Part shown: positions 1-11,700 of the stretch, one piece after another
How positions within the stretch are numbered: position 1 is the stretch's first letter
How the letters are laid out: the number at the start of each line of letters is the position of its first letter
NCBI GenBank assembly: GCA_003342895.1
Contig: PTFA01000012.1
Location: 5,797,764-5,861,763, forward strand
Direction of reading: 5' to 3'
Length of the DNA stretch: 64,000 nucleotides
DNA from: Casuarius casuarius
Taxonomy: Eukaryota; Chordata; Aves; Casuariiformes; Casuariidae
The notes under the pieces: generated by a model
Databases searched by the model: none
Seen by the model: only the letters and a program-made list of their open reading frames with translations
What the model was told of the DNA's origin: nothing
Made by a program: the position numbers and the translations under genes

Positions 1-110
1 GGTGGTGGGACGAGCTCTACAACATGCTGCACAGCAAGCATAGCCCCGACCCTTCTTATACCTCACAAAGTGAAAATGCATCTTCTTCTGTGCAGCTGTA
101 TAATGACTGA
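1..110 (+). CDS. C-terminal end of last coding exon, gene not identified (partial)
   Basis: Reading from base 3, the frame is open for 35 codons and stops at TGA 108-110. It begins WWDELYNMLHSKHSPDP and ends SSSVQLYND. The first codons use GAC, GAG, CTC, TAC, AAC, CTG, CAC and AGC, a G/C-ending preference typical of vertebrate coding sequence and unlike the AT-rich DNA that follows. That contrast, together with a plausible 3' UTR and poly(A) signal downstream, is why I call it coding. No splice acceptor is visible, so the exon starts upstream of the window. The tail is polar and Ser/Asn-rich, with one Asn-Ala-Ser sequon and no transmembrane segment. I could not match it to a family from memory and give no function. 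A chance open frame at the window edge is the alternative. Confidence 0.6.
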   Translation, partial: WWDELYNMLHSKHSPDPSYTSQSENASSSVQLYND

Positions 111-725
111 AATCCTCTGTACACCCCATCTTCTGAGGATGCCCTGCTGGCGATGCACATGGACCAGGTGCAGTCAGGGTGTATTAATTGGCAGCACCCA
201 ATCCTGTGCTAAGTGCCTCAGGGTACAGCTAAATTACAGGGGTTTTTTTGACTGAAAGGTCTCGTGGGAGCAGGTCTCTCATTATGTGTATTCACAACAC
301 TGTGAAAGATTTGGCTGAATAGCAGTAGCTGTTTTTAAACTCTCCACAGTCTCATATTATCCTGCAGATGTGCCTGGAATAGGCTTTCTCCTGAATGAAC
401 ACTGCCCGGTGTGGCACTGAGTGCACACCTCCAGCTCCCCATTGACGCCTGAGGGTGCTTAGCGCCTTGCAGGATCAGCCTAATCTCACTGAAGGGAGGA
501 AGGGACATGGGTTTCATGTACACAGAATGATATTTAGATACTACACCAAATGGCTTCCCCAGATTTTCTGGGGAAAATCAGAAATCAGCAGTGCTGACAT
601 TACCCTTTAGTAGTTATTAGCTTTCTCTTCCTTGCAGGTGTGTGATTTGAAACCATTAGACACAATTTGTCTTACACATCTTTTGTAAATCTTGCAGGAA
701 AAATAAATGTGAAAAGAGCTTATGC
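111..725 (+). other. Probable 3' untranslated region of the upstream gene
   Basis: This stretch follows the stop codon at 108-110 and contains no AATAAA until 702-707. It is AT-leaning and has short open frames on both strands without recognisable protein similarity. Its length of about 600 bases is ordinary for a vertebrate 3' UTR. The extent is inferred from the poly(A) signal alone. If the first signal is weak, the transcript could continue to 1017-1022 or 1244-1249. Confidence 0.45.
702..707 (+). terminator. Candidate polyadenylation signal AATAAA
   Basis: This is the first canonical AATAAA hexamer after the stop codon at 108-110, within an A-rich context. A pyrimidine-rich stretch (CCTTCCCTCCCC) follows 20-30 bases later, at the expected cleavage distance, but no strong GU-rich element is obvious. 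Additional AATAAA hexamers at 1017-1022 and 1244-1249 could be alternative sites. Confidence 0.4.
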
Positions 726-1249
726 CTTCCCTCCCCAGGTAAAAATGTCCAATAGATGGCTTGGACCTCATTAGAGGCTACCGCTGAGGTCTAACAGCAG
801 AGTGATTACCGAGAAAAGGGGGAAAAAAAAATCATTTTACATAAGGACAAGTGTCTGCTATGATTTCAATTAGTTTCTCTGTTGGAAAATTTTTAGCATG
901 CACAAGTCAAAAAAGGAGCATCTTTTGCAGTGGAGAATGCATACAAGGGCTGATGAGAGCAGNGAACTGGTAACACCATTATTTGGTCAGAAGAGAATTC
1001 TCAAAAATTAGTCAATAATAAAATAATAATTTCTAGTAATTCCCTAAGACTTTTTATGACTGAAGGATTGTATTAAGTAACCAAGATCTGGTGACTTAGC
1101 CATAAGAAATAAGTATGGACATTTTCCATAAAGAAGTAGCCACAGAAAATGAAAGAAAGTATTGAGACTCACGTTGAGTTTTCCTATTATGCATAGATGA
1201 CACACTAGGATAAACCTAGTTCTGACTTATTCTCATTACAAATAATAAA

Positions 1250-2859
1250 ACATCAGTTTGCTTTGAAGATTATTTAAATTTACTGCTTTTGCATTCAGAT
1301 ATTTGCAGAAAAATTAATATTGGTCACAGTCAGTGGCATTTGGAGCTAGGTAGGCTTGCTGTTACTTGAATTTGCAAATTGTTTTGCTAAAGGGAAGATA
1401 AGATCAGAAAACCTAGACCCAGTCTCCTTCAAGCATCTTATTTAAGCAATATGTGGCATCATGAATATGCCTTGCACAGAGGCAGTAATGAAGGTTTAAG
1501 TTTCTTGGTTTCATGAGAGACGAGATCCTGCCTTGCCTGAAAAGTATGAGAAGACATATTACTTCTGTGCTTGCAGAGAAGAGTTTCCCAGGTGAAGCTC
1601 CCTGAGACAAACCTAAAAGCTCTATCTACTCTTAATGGCAGGCTTAGGCCAAAGGCTGCAATTAAGCTCAAATTCATGTAAGCTTGCAGTCAGTTTTGTG
1701 CATCAGGCAGGGATCTAGGCACATGAGAAAAGAGTTAGGGTCTTCACTACTCCTTAGGGTAGTCTGAATTGCCCACCTATCTGCATTGCATTTGTCCTGG
1801 GGATACACGCACAGCGCTGGAGCTGGACAGGCAAGTCCTTTGCAGAAGGGTCTTGATGTCGTGGGTGGCAATATGACTGTATGAGCTCAGGTTTGTCATC
1901 CTCATGCTGAGGATGAATTTTATTAAGCATACAGGTTTCCACCATGTAAAGAATGTGGATACAGAGAGTCAGGCTAGAAAACAGGCCTGGTTTCAGCTCG
2001 TTCCATACACCAGTCACCTAGGTGCAGTACAGTGCCTGCTGGAAAGCACACAGCTGAGCTTCCTGTAGTAAATGGAAAGGATTTCATGCAAACCAGGCAA
2101 GCTGGCAGGGCCAATGATTTCTCAATTTTCACCTTGGCAGAAAGGAGTTTGCTTAGAGTGTGCTGCAGAGGGTCTGTTCGTGTTTGTTCACAACAGTATG
2201 TTGAATAAAGAAGCTTTTTCAAGCTGACAAACAAAGTTCATTCAATCTTTAAGAAGGAGAATGAGCCCTTCACGGTGTCTGAAGTGATTCATGTATGAAA
2301 AGCTAGGAAGTTTCTTGGGACTGTGACTAAGGGGGAAAATTAACTGCCTGGTTCATTGCCAAGAAGGAGACCCTAAAGAGTGTTCTTTATTGTATGGAGG
2401 CGTTGACTCATTTGTTGACTCTTCTCAAGACTCAGTATCATTTGTTAAAAAGTTGCAGGCTTCTTGCTTTGGTGGGATAAGGGATGCTGTAGCAACTGAT
2501 GGAAAGAAATGCTAGGGACAATTTCTTATACCAGTAAAATATGTGACACTAAAAATAAAACCTATAGGCCTATATACACACTTCCTCTTCTCTACTGTTT
2601 CTGCCTCTTCACTACTTGTTTAGTTAAAAAGCATGTTCAGAGCATTGCAAAGCACTTTATTCAAGTGGAAAAATTGGTGCCCCCAGGAATCAGTGCTGGT
2701 AAATGAGAAATAAAAAATAACTATAAAGAGATCAGGAGAATGAGGAGAGAATAAAAGGGACAAAAATAAGAAGCCAAACCCCAAGTGCCATAGTGGAAGA
2801 GGAGATGAGGAAAAGCAAGGTGGCTACATGAGTTGCCATGCTGTGGAGCTCATTCATTG
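1250..2859. other. Non-coding stretch, no gene seen
   Basis: No frame longer than 87 codons occurs here, and none of the translations resembles a known protein. I see no tandem repeat and no recognisable transposon. Overlapping short minus-strand frames between 1413 and 2234 are in different frames and lack a consistent coding signature. Confidence 0.6.
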
Positions 2860-3148
2860 ATGTTGTGACGGTTTGGATGCCAGAAGATTACAGGGGTCTA
2901 AAAATCCAGACAAAATTACTGGAAGAATAGTCTATCAAGGGCTAATCAACACAGTCATTGTATTTAATAGTCACAGATGGCTTTGAGCTGCAGATTAAAG
3001 GAGGCTTTGATGATAAGGGGAACTATCCTCGGTTAACTTGTTCTTACACTTTTTGGGGGCATCTGCAGTACGGCCCGTGTCGGAGACGGGACGCTGGGCG
3101 AGATGGGCCTTTGCTGTGACTCCAGGCATCTGTTTGCGTGTTCACATT
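2860..3148 (+). mobile_element. Ancient CR1/L3-type LINE 3' end (or a SINE sharing that tail)
   Basis: The segment at about 3058-3130 follows the well-known amniote CR1/L3 3' tail word for word, with substitutions. It has 'gcatctg', then a degenerate 'gtactggccactgtcggagacagg', then 'ctgggc.agatgg.cctttg' and a degenerate 'tctgacccag'. It closes with a decayed 'cttatgttct'-type end at about 3145. The preceding 200 bases, including a 'ttcttacactttt' block, fit the upstream part of the same tail more loosely. The orientation is sense on the plus strand. There is no open frame; it is a fossil. Many A/T positions of the remembered consensus are G/C here, giving unusual CpG density for an old repeat. 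The family subtype is uncertain because turtle and crocodile tRNA-SINEs share a similar tail. Confidence 0.62.
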
Positions 3149-3295
3149 TGTACTGCCAGATTCACCGGTGCGTCCAGGGAAAACTAACTAGGAAACTAAC
3201 TTAGATGTCATAGTGATAATAATTTTAAGGTCACTGGACTGTAATACGCCGAGCTTGTCAACCAACCGTTTGCTGCCTGCTAGGTCAGACTGGAA

Positions 3296-3595
3296 GGGCA
3301 CCGCCTGAGGCTGCCTGTGTCTGGGCCCTGCGGGCACCCCCGGCCCTCCCTGTCCCTGCTCACCCCCCGGCCTCCCCCTTACCCAGCCCCGGCCCCATCT
3401 TGGCCCAGCCCAGGGCCGTCGGTCGCTGCTCCGCTACACCACAGCGGTGCCGGCACCAGCCCCACCACGGCCCTGCCACTGCCCGGCCACGGGCCCCCCC
3501 GACCCCGGCCCCCTGCCGGTGCCTGCCCCACGAGGAGCCCATACTGGCCNCTTGCCCCCGCCACACGGCACCCTGACAGGCTGTGCTAACTCCTA
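3296..3595. other. Sharply bounded GC-rich, C-skewed island
   Basis: About 300 bases are overwhelmingly G/C, with long C runs on the plus strand and frequent CpG, set in DNA that is AT-leaning on both sides. Open frames exist on both strands (for example 3317-3589 +, rich in Pro, and 3360-3566 -, rich in Gly). These follow from base composition, contain an unresolved base at 3550, and show no domain. It could be a small CpG island, an enhancer or promoter of an unannotated transcript, or a product of GC-biased gene conversion. I see no TATA box or splice donor that would favour a promoter. Confidence 0.65.
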
Positions 3596-4704
3596 TGGGC
3601 GTACGAGGTATCCATTTTTAATTATATTATTGCTAATTTTCAGAATATACACTGGGAGTCAAGGCTGGGTTTGAATTTAAGTTACATCAGAGGCACAACT
3701 ACCTGTGGAGTCTTATTTCTGTGTTTTAAAAAAGAATAATATTGGGCGAATCTAGATCTAGTTTGCCCCTGTTTCTCTTTCAGCTGCCATAAAGGAAATT
3801 TAAAAAGCAAGACGATAACTAACCACTATGTTTCATTTTTCAGATATTTGACAAAGAATTTTTAAGATACTTCACATCTCTGTTTTTGAGTCTTATGCCA
3901 AAAAAATGCTGTTCCACTTTTAGCATTCTGACCTTGTTTACCCTTGTGTCAAGTTTCGGAACAACTTCAGACCTCTCTTGGGATGATTCTTCCCCTCTTC
4001 CCAACTTGCTGGGAAACTACCCAGTCTTACCACACGAAGTCTACATTTCTGGGCTGCAGCCATGTAAACAGAAGAGGCCCAGGCTGTATTTGACACCGGT
4101 CTGACGTTTTCCTCCAAGAGGCTGCGACGATTAGGTGATTTAAATGATTCAAAACTGGTTTCTTGAAAATAAAACATGTTGTTTGTTTAGTCACAAGTAT
4201 ACAGCAGAGACGAGAAGGAACAACTGGTCTAACTGCTCGCTCACCTGAACTTAATTCTTTCCTGGGCAGTTTTGGTTTCTTTTCACTTGACCCAGAGGCC
4301 TCTACTTCTAGGCTGAAAGAAACATTCCCTGCAGATACAACTGTATCTCAAAATGGGATATGGTGCAAGGGTGCCTGAGCTATGTTACCGTAGTGCGCGT
4401 GAATGACATTGAGATTCCTGGGCCTCATATTAGTGTGCTGCCAAAAGCTGCGATTCGTTACTTGAGATGCAGCACTATGTTAGCGTGATTAGACTGTAGC
4501 TGGATTAAAATAAAAGCAGTTCACACAGGTTCCTGACTGAGCTCTCCTCTAGCTTGAACATCTGTTTACTGTGGTCCTTTACATGCAAGAGATGTCTGGA
4601 AGATTTTTGCAGGCCAAGAGAGCAAGTTTCTTGAAAAGCCACTTGGCCACAGTAAAGGCGATGTTCAACTCACTAACTTCTATCTTGCTCATGTCTGCCC
4701 GTGT

Positions 4705-4723
4705 TAAAATAAAATAAAATAAA
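4705..4723 (+). repeat. (TAAAA)n microsatellite
   Basis: There are three full TAAAA units and a fourth TAAA. It is a short simple repeat without flanking retrotransposon sequence that I can recognise. Confidence 0.9.
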
Positions 4724-6290
4724 CCCTGAATAGGCATACCTAATGTAGACCCATCTGTAGTTGCTACTCTCTTTCCTTGTCATGGTCTTCGCCTATTCCT
4801 CTGGCGATTTGAAAAATAATTCCGTTTGACCACAGCTGGGCATTTCTCATTAAAAGCTTCCCCAAGTTGTTCTCCGGAGGACTCTTGACAGATGAAGGTG
4901 CCTCATCTCTGCTATTTTGTTTCTTGTTTGTTTTTTTCCCTGCAAGTCCTTTTGATTTAACCGCATGCAGTCAACAACAGAGAACTGCCTGGTGTTATGG
5001 AACACGGTTACATATTCTGTGACCTTCATAAAAACATTAGGGAACTCCTCCCATTCCTGGAAAAATGAATGTCTTAAAAGACATTTTTTGTAATAACTTT
5101 GTAATTAATTTCTTTAAAATAACTATTTTTTTACTTCTTTATCCATGCAGAGCTTTTGAAACCCTGTTTATGTGAGGCAGTGAATGAATTCCCAATTATT
5201 CTTAATCTTTCTTGCATGAAACTTTCTGCTCCTTGATCCCGGATACTTATCCATATGGTCTAGTGAGGCAAAAGATAGCCATAAGGCATCTAAAATACTT
5301 CACCACCTAAAATCTAACTTCCTTCGTATATGAGCAACTACTTCAATTCCCAGTAAGAAACTGAATGCTGAGATCTTTCACTTCACTTCAGTCTTTTGTT
5401 TCCATGCCACCTTATCACAAAAAGAAGCACTGTATTTCAAAAGATCAGCTTGTGTGAAATGATCCTTATTTCTTGTAAGAACATATGTGTATCCTTTCTG
5501 CATTGACTTTATAATCCAGATAAGGGCTCATTGCTGATTTGTAAAATGACAAATTTTACGTATTACTTAGCAGACTATGCTATTGTGGCTTGTTTCCATT
5601 CATTTGTTTTTACCATTGGTTGCATTTCTTTACTGCTGAAAGATTTCTGGTGAGTGATTGTTCTGTCATGGCATTTACTTCTTGCACATTTATATTTAAT
5701 TCAAAAGCTTACTGAAAGCCAGTAAAGCCATCCAAAAGTTTCCCTGTTTGCTTCAGTGTAATTTGGGTGAGGTAATAAACACACTTCGCTGCTAGGTACA
5801 GCATGCAGCTGGCAATGATTTTGTCTACCACAGTGTTACTGTGCCCCCATTTCTTCACAGACCTTCAGGTCCCGCTGCAGTTCTTCAGAGTTTTCTCTAA
5901 TGTGAGTTTAACCTATGTAAAACTGAATGATTTGAACTGAATGTAAATTATGCTATTTCATTGTTATCCCCTTTTCCATACCATCAGTTACCATTGTTAC
6001 ATCCTTGATATCTTTAAGACAGACTATCAACTCATCTCATAAGGACAAGTGCCTGGTTGCTTGGTTGACTGCTGAATTTCTGTCTGTTCATTTTGTTTTG
6101 TTATNCTATGGTCTGGACATATTTTATAGCAAATATCTGCAAGTCATACAGAGTCAACACAGACTGGAAGTTCAGTGTTTTTGTACATTATTGTTTGTTA
6201 CAGTTTGCTTTTAACTCCATGCCAAACTAGAAAGAAAATTCTAAAAGGTGAATCCAATACTCATTTCTTTACTCACTGCTTTTTATGTAA

Positions 6291-6314
6291 GTTAATTGGG
6301 TAGTTAATTGGGTA
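6291..6314 (+). repeat. Perfect 12-base tandem duplication
   Basis: GTTAATTGGGTA occurs twice head to tail (6291-6302 and 6303-6314) without mismatch. This is consistent with replication slippage. Confidence 0.9.
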
Positions 6315-8429
6315 ATGGCTAATTTCCATTTTCTTATTTACTGCTTTTAAATCAAGGGTATTTAGGGGAAAGGAAGGCTTCTGTCTATTTCAGTAGAGAT
6401 CCTGTGTGAAAAATAAGAGCACATTGTATTCATGTGACATGACCCTAAACCACTGAGCTCATCCAAAGTGTCAAAATTAGCTCTTCAGTGCACTTCCTTG
6501 AGCTAAAAGTGCAAAAATAAGCACTATGGTTTCATCTTCTGTTTCTGCATCAGTCACATGTTGTCAGATAATTTCTATGATTTTGGCAATTCTGCTGATG
6601 CCATGAATAGTTTCAATGCCCTGCTTATAATTTATCATGGTTCTTATTCTGTCCAAACTGTTTTTTTATTCCTAGACCTTAACTGAATTTTAAATGAATC
6701 TGAAGGATCTGTTCTGTGCAGAACATCAAAGTAAACACTGGTGCTTGTGGAGCTCTAAAGCTCCGCAAAGTTTGAAACTCTGTACGTGTCGTGTCAAATC
6801 TGTCAGCTTCCATTTTTTGTTCTGAGTTGGGTTTTAGGGAATTTTATTTTGGAGGGAGAGGGATGGAAAGTGTTGCAAGTACTTTGATTCCTAAACCTTT
6901 TGCTGACAAACTCCTTGCAAATACAAAGTGATTGCAGCAACTGAAAGTCTGTGGCAAGAAAAGTCAACGAAACAAAGGCACAAAACAGAGTTTAATGACA
7001 TCTATTACCACTAACAAATGATTTTTTGTGTGGCTATAAGAAGGCACACCAGAATCTTGAAGTGCCTGGTAAGAAGTAAAAACTATAGATTCACTGCATT
7101 CACTGCACCAGTTGAGGAAAAATAAGTATAATTAATCATTTTGACCACAAAAGTATTAAAAGATTTGGGGGATTGCAAGTTATTCTATGTAGGAGGAAAA
7201 ACTGATGATAAAACTGATGTATACAATCCTCACGAGCGAAACTCATCTTTGATACAGCCTTGCTCACCCAGAAAGAATAGAAAATGTGGTCAGGGAAAGA
7301 GGACAAGAGGGATCAAATAAGAAATTCTTTGTTCATGATTCCAGCTGCTTTCTGCTGGCTCTTAATTTCAGAATTCTGTCTCTTCCCTTCTTTATGGGGC
7401 TACAGACAAAGCTTGTCCAGCTCTGTGGAGCTCCTTCTCAGTCATTATTTTCCTTTCCTTGTGATGCTCTTCACTTCTCTTTTTCCATTTCACACATCCA
7501 CACTCACTCCTGCTCAAGCAATATTCACCAGACCCCAATAAGTCATGTTTTACCATGGCCTTGTATGACCCTTTGGTTTGGGATGTTTATTATTTTATTT
7601 TTGCTTTAAGAGACTATTATTTCATAAAGGAGTGTAGTTCTTTGATATTCTAATTTAAATGAAGAATCCCGCCAGTTTCATGCAACAGTGTTGAATCCAT
7701 TTCTCATAGAAGGAAACAGACAGGCAGAAATTTACAGGTGGATTTTTGGAGTGTTGTTGTTTCAATGTGTAACATATATGAAAGCTGAGTTTCATCTAGG
7801 TATGTAAATAATTGACCTTTATTTAAAAAATGTAGAGCATTCACAGGTGATGGGAAACCTCCTTTGAACGTCGGAGCGTTAACTTGGGTGTCTACATTTA
7901 AGGAAATGGAATTTGAAAAAGTTGGCATAGCTGACCTGTCTTTACCGCAGCTGCAAGTAAATCCCCCAAAGTATCTGTACTTTGAGGAGTCTACTTAATT
8001 TTGTGAGATACTTCTTCCCTTGAGAGACAATGAAAGATCGCAAAAGGCACAGAGGGTATACGATGGAGAGAAGATAGACAAAGAAGGAACAAAAAGTTGT
8101 CGCTCACTGAAGAAGCAAAGACATTTGAAGAGAGTGAAAATGTAGACAGATGTGAAAGCGAAAATAGCATAGAAAATGCATGTGTGTGAAAGTGGAGAAA
8201 ATGTAGATAAATTGGAGTTATTCCCTTTCCATCCTTATTGCTCTCTTTTTCTTTCACTTGAGCCCTGAGTTGATTTATTCTTCAATTCTCCAAGACTGGG
8301 CATAACTACCTCATTCTGTACACATCTGATTTATTTTTAACCCTTTTCTTGTTGCTTTTCTTGCTGAAAGCCTTTGGGCTGCCTAGACCTGGACTTACAC
8401 CAGCTGATATTTGCACTAATTCTACTCCT

Positions 8430-8700
8430 GATTGTGATTCATAGGCTTTCAAGATGAGAAGGATCTATTAGCGTAGTTAGTCCAGCTGCCTCCCAGAGCA
8501 ACAGCTTTTGCTATTGGATTTTCTAATATGTTTTCTTGCCTGATTTTAAATCTTTGATACAATGAGGCCAATTCATCAGGGAGATGAGTCCACAGACTAA
8601 TACATCTCATTCTAATGAATCTTTCTCTCACACTGATAGCCTTTGAATTTCCTGTCCTGTATATTTTAATGTAGGAACCATCATAGTATTTAAAAATCCA
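8430..8700 (-). mobile_element. Very old CR1-family LINE fragment, antisense
   Basis: Read on the plus strand, this block has the layout of a reverse-complemented CR1 3' region. A 'tagtccagctgcctcc'-type start at about 8479 is followed by a 'gattttaaatctt' stretch, a degenerate 'gagtccacagactaat' and a 'ctaatgaatctttctct' segment. These correspond to the CR1 text describing 'gacttcaaat...aatccaccac...ttaatcaccctca...' in amniote copies. Divergence is heavy, with no preserved reading frame. The assignment rests on remembered consensus word order, so bounds and subtype are approximate. An unrelated sequence is possible. Confidence 0.42.
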
Positions 8701-11700
8701 TTTAAATGAAATTACTTGTATATATATTAGCTAACACCAGTGTGAGGAGTAATTTTATCATCTGTAGGTCTATCACATCCAGTTTCATAAATTTTCACAG
8801 GAATATAGCTAGAGTTGGTAGACACCAAAATAGGGCCATTTTGTTCACCCTGTCATTTGCAGTGAGATGTTGATGGCCAAATTCTAAGTCCATTTGTATA
8901 GCTCTCCACAGTTACTTAATTCGTATACAAGAAGAGGAGAAATACTGCAGCAGCTTCATTAACTTTGCCTCTTATGTGATCTTAGAGGTACATACATTAG
9001 GTATCAATCACTGTGATGTCTTACATTCCAGTATTTCCACTGCTGAGACTGAAGAAGCTTGCTGTGTCCTGTTCTGAGGGTCACCTCTTCTTGTCTCGGT
9101 TGCAAGTGTCTTTAAAAACACTCAGATAACTGCATTCTGACTACTTGCATTAACTCCTTAATTTCCATTAAATATTCTTTATTCTTTTGTCTAAAACTCA
9201 GTATAATGTGATATGTTGTGAGAGTGCAGTCCTGCTTAACTGTCATTTGCAGTAATCGTCTAGATCATGGTGAACATGGGCGTTTCAGTCTCATACCAGT
9301 GTAAATTAGAACCAAAGCCTGTGTTCATAAAACAGGGATGAGGAAACTGACCCCTTCTAAAGTCCTTTGATATTTAAGCAGTATTATTCAGTATTTGTAG
9401 CTGTTCCATAGTCAGTTAATGCTTGTGTGAAGTACACTACTCACATGAGCAAGGAAGTCGAGATAAGGCACTTCTACCAATTTTACTTTTATTCCTAGAT
9501 TGGATGTATTGCAGTGGGGGGGTGAGCGGCATGTCCATGGCTTCAGCGAAAAGATATGCCCAGCTGGACCTTTCTGCCTACATCTCTGAGGACACTTGAG
9601 ATCCTTTGGAAGGAAGGACACAAATGTGCATTATTAGTGTATAATACCTACGATAGGTTACTGTTCACATAACATATGAACAGAGTGATGCATGCTTGTA
9701 TGAATAAAAGTGATTTAAAAATTCCTTAGACCACAAATGTGAAATGTATCACTGTTCTTCAGAGAGCAAAATGTTCATTCCAGAGCATTTTTAATTCCTA
9801 GAATCTTTGAAAAAGGCCGAATTCAAAGCCATATTGTTGGTTATCTCCGTGCCCTTAGGCAGTTGGAAAATGCTAGTCCTACTCCCTAATGACCTTTCAT
9901 TTAGTAGTTCTTTCTAATGATCTTCTAGAAGCTTAGTGTGTTACTCTAACCAAGTAATGACCTCCTATATTTTGACAATCACTATTTCACTTAGTGCCCA
10001 TCTTTCACATATTGTTCATCTTTGCTGTCTCTCTTCCTCCTTTACATTGGCTCTGCTGCCTCAAGTCTTCCCTGTTCCCTCTTTCAGTGGTTTGAAAGTT
10101 GTGAGGAATTCATTTTTCATTGCTTTGCTCCTTGTATATGTGGATCCAAAATGATACCATTCTCTACCCATGTTTGAGCTGATATAAAGAGCAATCCAAA
10201 TTACAGACAACTGAAATGGTAGGCCCTTATCTGTATAGAAAAGTGCCCATTGCAGTAGATAAGTGATTTGTCAGAATTATCAGAGGCTATTCAAAACCAG
10301 CTATTAAGTGAGAACTCTGGCTGATCTTTCATGGCATCTTCTGTGCAACCACCTTTTATTCAAAAAGCAGCTTTTATTCAAGAAGCAGGAAAATGCCAGT
10401 ACTGTGCATCTGGCTGCTCTGAAAACATATGGCATCAGATGTGGTATACTGAGTAGCAGTCAAGCAACTAGGAATAGTCCAGACTTGTTCCTGCCAATTC
10501 AAACAAATTGCCAAAAGACATTCAGATTCTATGTGGATTGTAATTAAATATAACCTTCAGCACTTTGCATGCGTCTTACTCATTGCCGTGCAACTTTTTG
10601 TACCCAGAGCAGCTCTACGTTCTGTCAGCCTTCACAGAGAGGTTAGGCTCTGTCCAGGATGAGAATCTGCTAGTGGAAACTTTCCATCGAGGGGATGCGA
10701 GGCAGCTGTATTCATCCACTCTGCTAGGGGCGCAGAGCTGTCCACCAGGAAGCCCAGACAGACAGCGCTGCGTTAGGATGGATGCCAGCAAGGGGCCTCA
10801 TGGGCTGAGCAAGCCTCGGGATGCCTGGAAGAGGGGAAATACAGCCTGCCTTTCCTTGGAGCTGGGCACATTGCTAGGGCAAGTAGCAAAACCAGAGGAA
10901 TCAAGCTCTATTTTCTGACATTAAAACTGTTCTTCCTTAGCTGACTTCCTTACTTCAGACTTTCATGGGAGAACACTTATACTTACGTGCCCCGCGCGCC
11001 ACGCGTGCGTGCCCCAGGCCTGACCCTGCTGTGCAGTCAGCGAGTCTTTATTGCTCTTGTTACAAGTCAGGGGAACTCAAAGCATTTCCGCCAACTGGCT
11101 AGCAAGCCCTCTGCAGCCTAGCAAGACACTCGTGACCAGGATTTTATGTACCAAAAAATACAGGCTAATTGCTGCTTTGCACTATGCTTCACTTTGTTTC
11201 AGTTTGCCTCTTCTCTCTTCCACTCCTTTAAAGTATAAGCATCTTCAGTATATGGATGTAATGTCAGTCGGCACTTCATTTCAAAGCACAAAAGTGTATG
11301 TGAATATGTATGTGTTCATCCATGTGCGTACTTCTTAATGAGTAAGAGATAGTGAATTTTTTTTTCTTCTACAGGTGTAAAACTGGTTTAAATTTTTACA
11401 TCAGCTGTGAATTTTACACAATGTTAAGTGCTTGTGTTCAAATATTTTTTAATTGATTTCAAGCCTAATGCTTATCTGTAGTGTTATCTCTGAAGATCTG
11501 TGAGATTCATATTATTAAAATAATATCCATGCTGGGTTGTGGTTGTCTCCTAGAATACATTATTTTCCCTCTTTAGTTTCTTTGTACATATCCATTTTAG
11601 GCTAAAAGAATCCTAGTAGCTTCTGGAAATTTCAGCTTCTGTTCATAAAATATCTTGGGAATGGAGCATGCAATAAATCACTGTGACTGACAGCTTTGGC

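Larger units (their letters stand above)
3596..8429. other. Non-coding AT-rich stretch, no gene seen
   Basis: All frames are under 110 codons, and the longest (7286-7609 +) has no recognisable similarity. The stretch contains a (TAAAA)n microsatellite at 4705-4723 and a perfect 12-base duplication at 6291-6314. I see no transposon that I can name and no RNA gene. Confidence 0.6.

Noticed and set aside
3317..3589. Pro-rich frame in the GC island, with Gly-rich frames on the other strand
   Set aside because: Both strands are open because of extreme GC content, and an unresolved base lies inside. No domain is present.
10565..10918. 117-codon frame in a GC-richer patch
   Set aside because: No domain, hydrophobic segment or family resemblance. 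The GC-richer composition lowers stop frequency enough to explain it.
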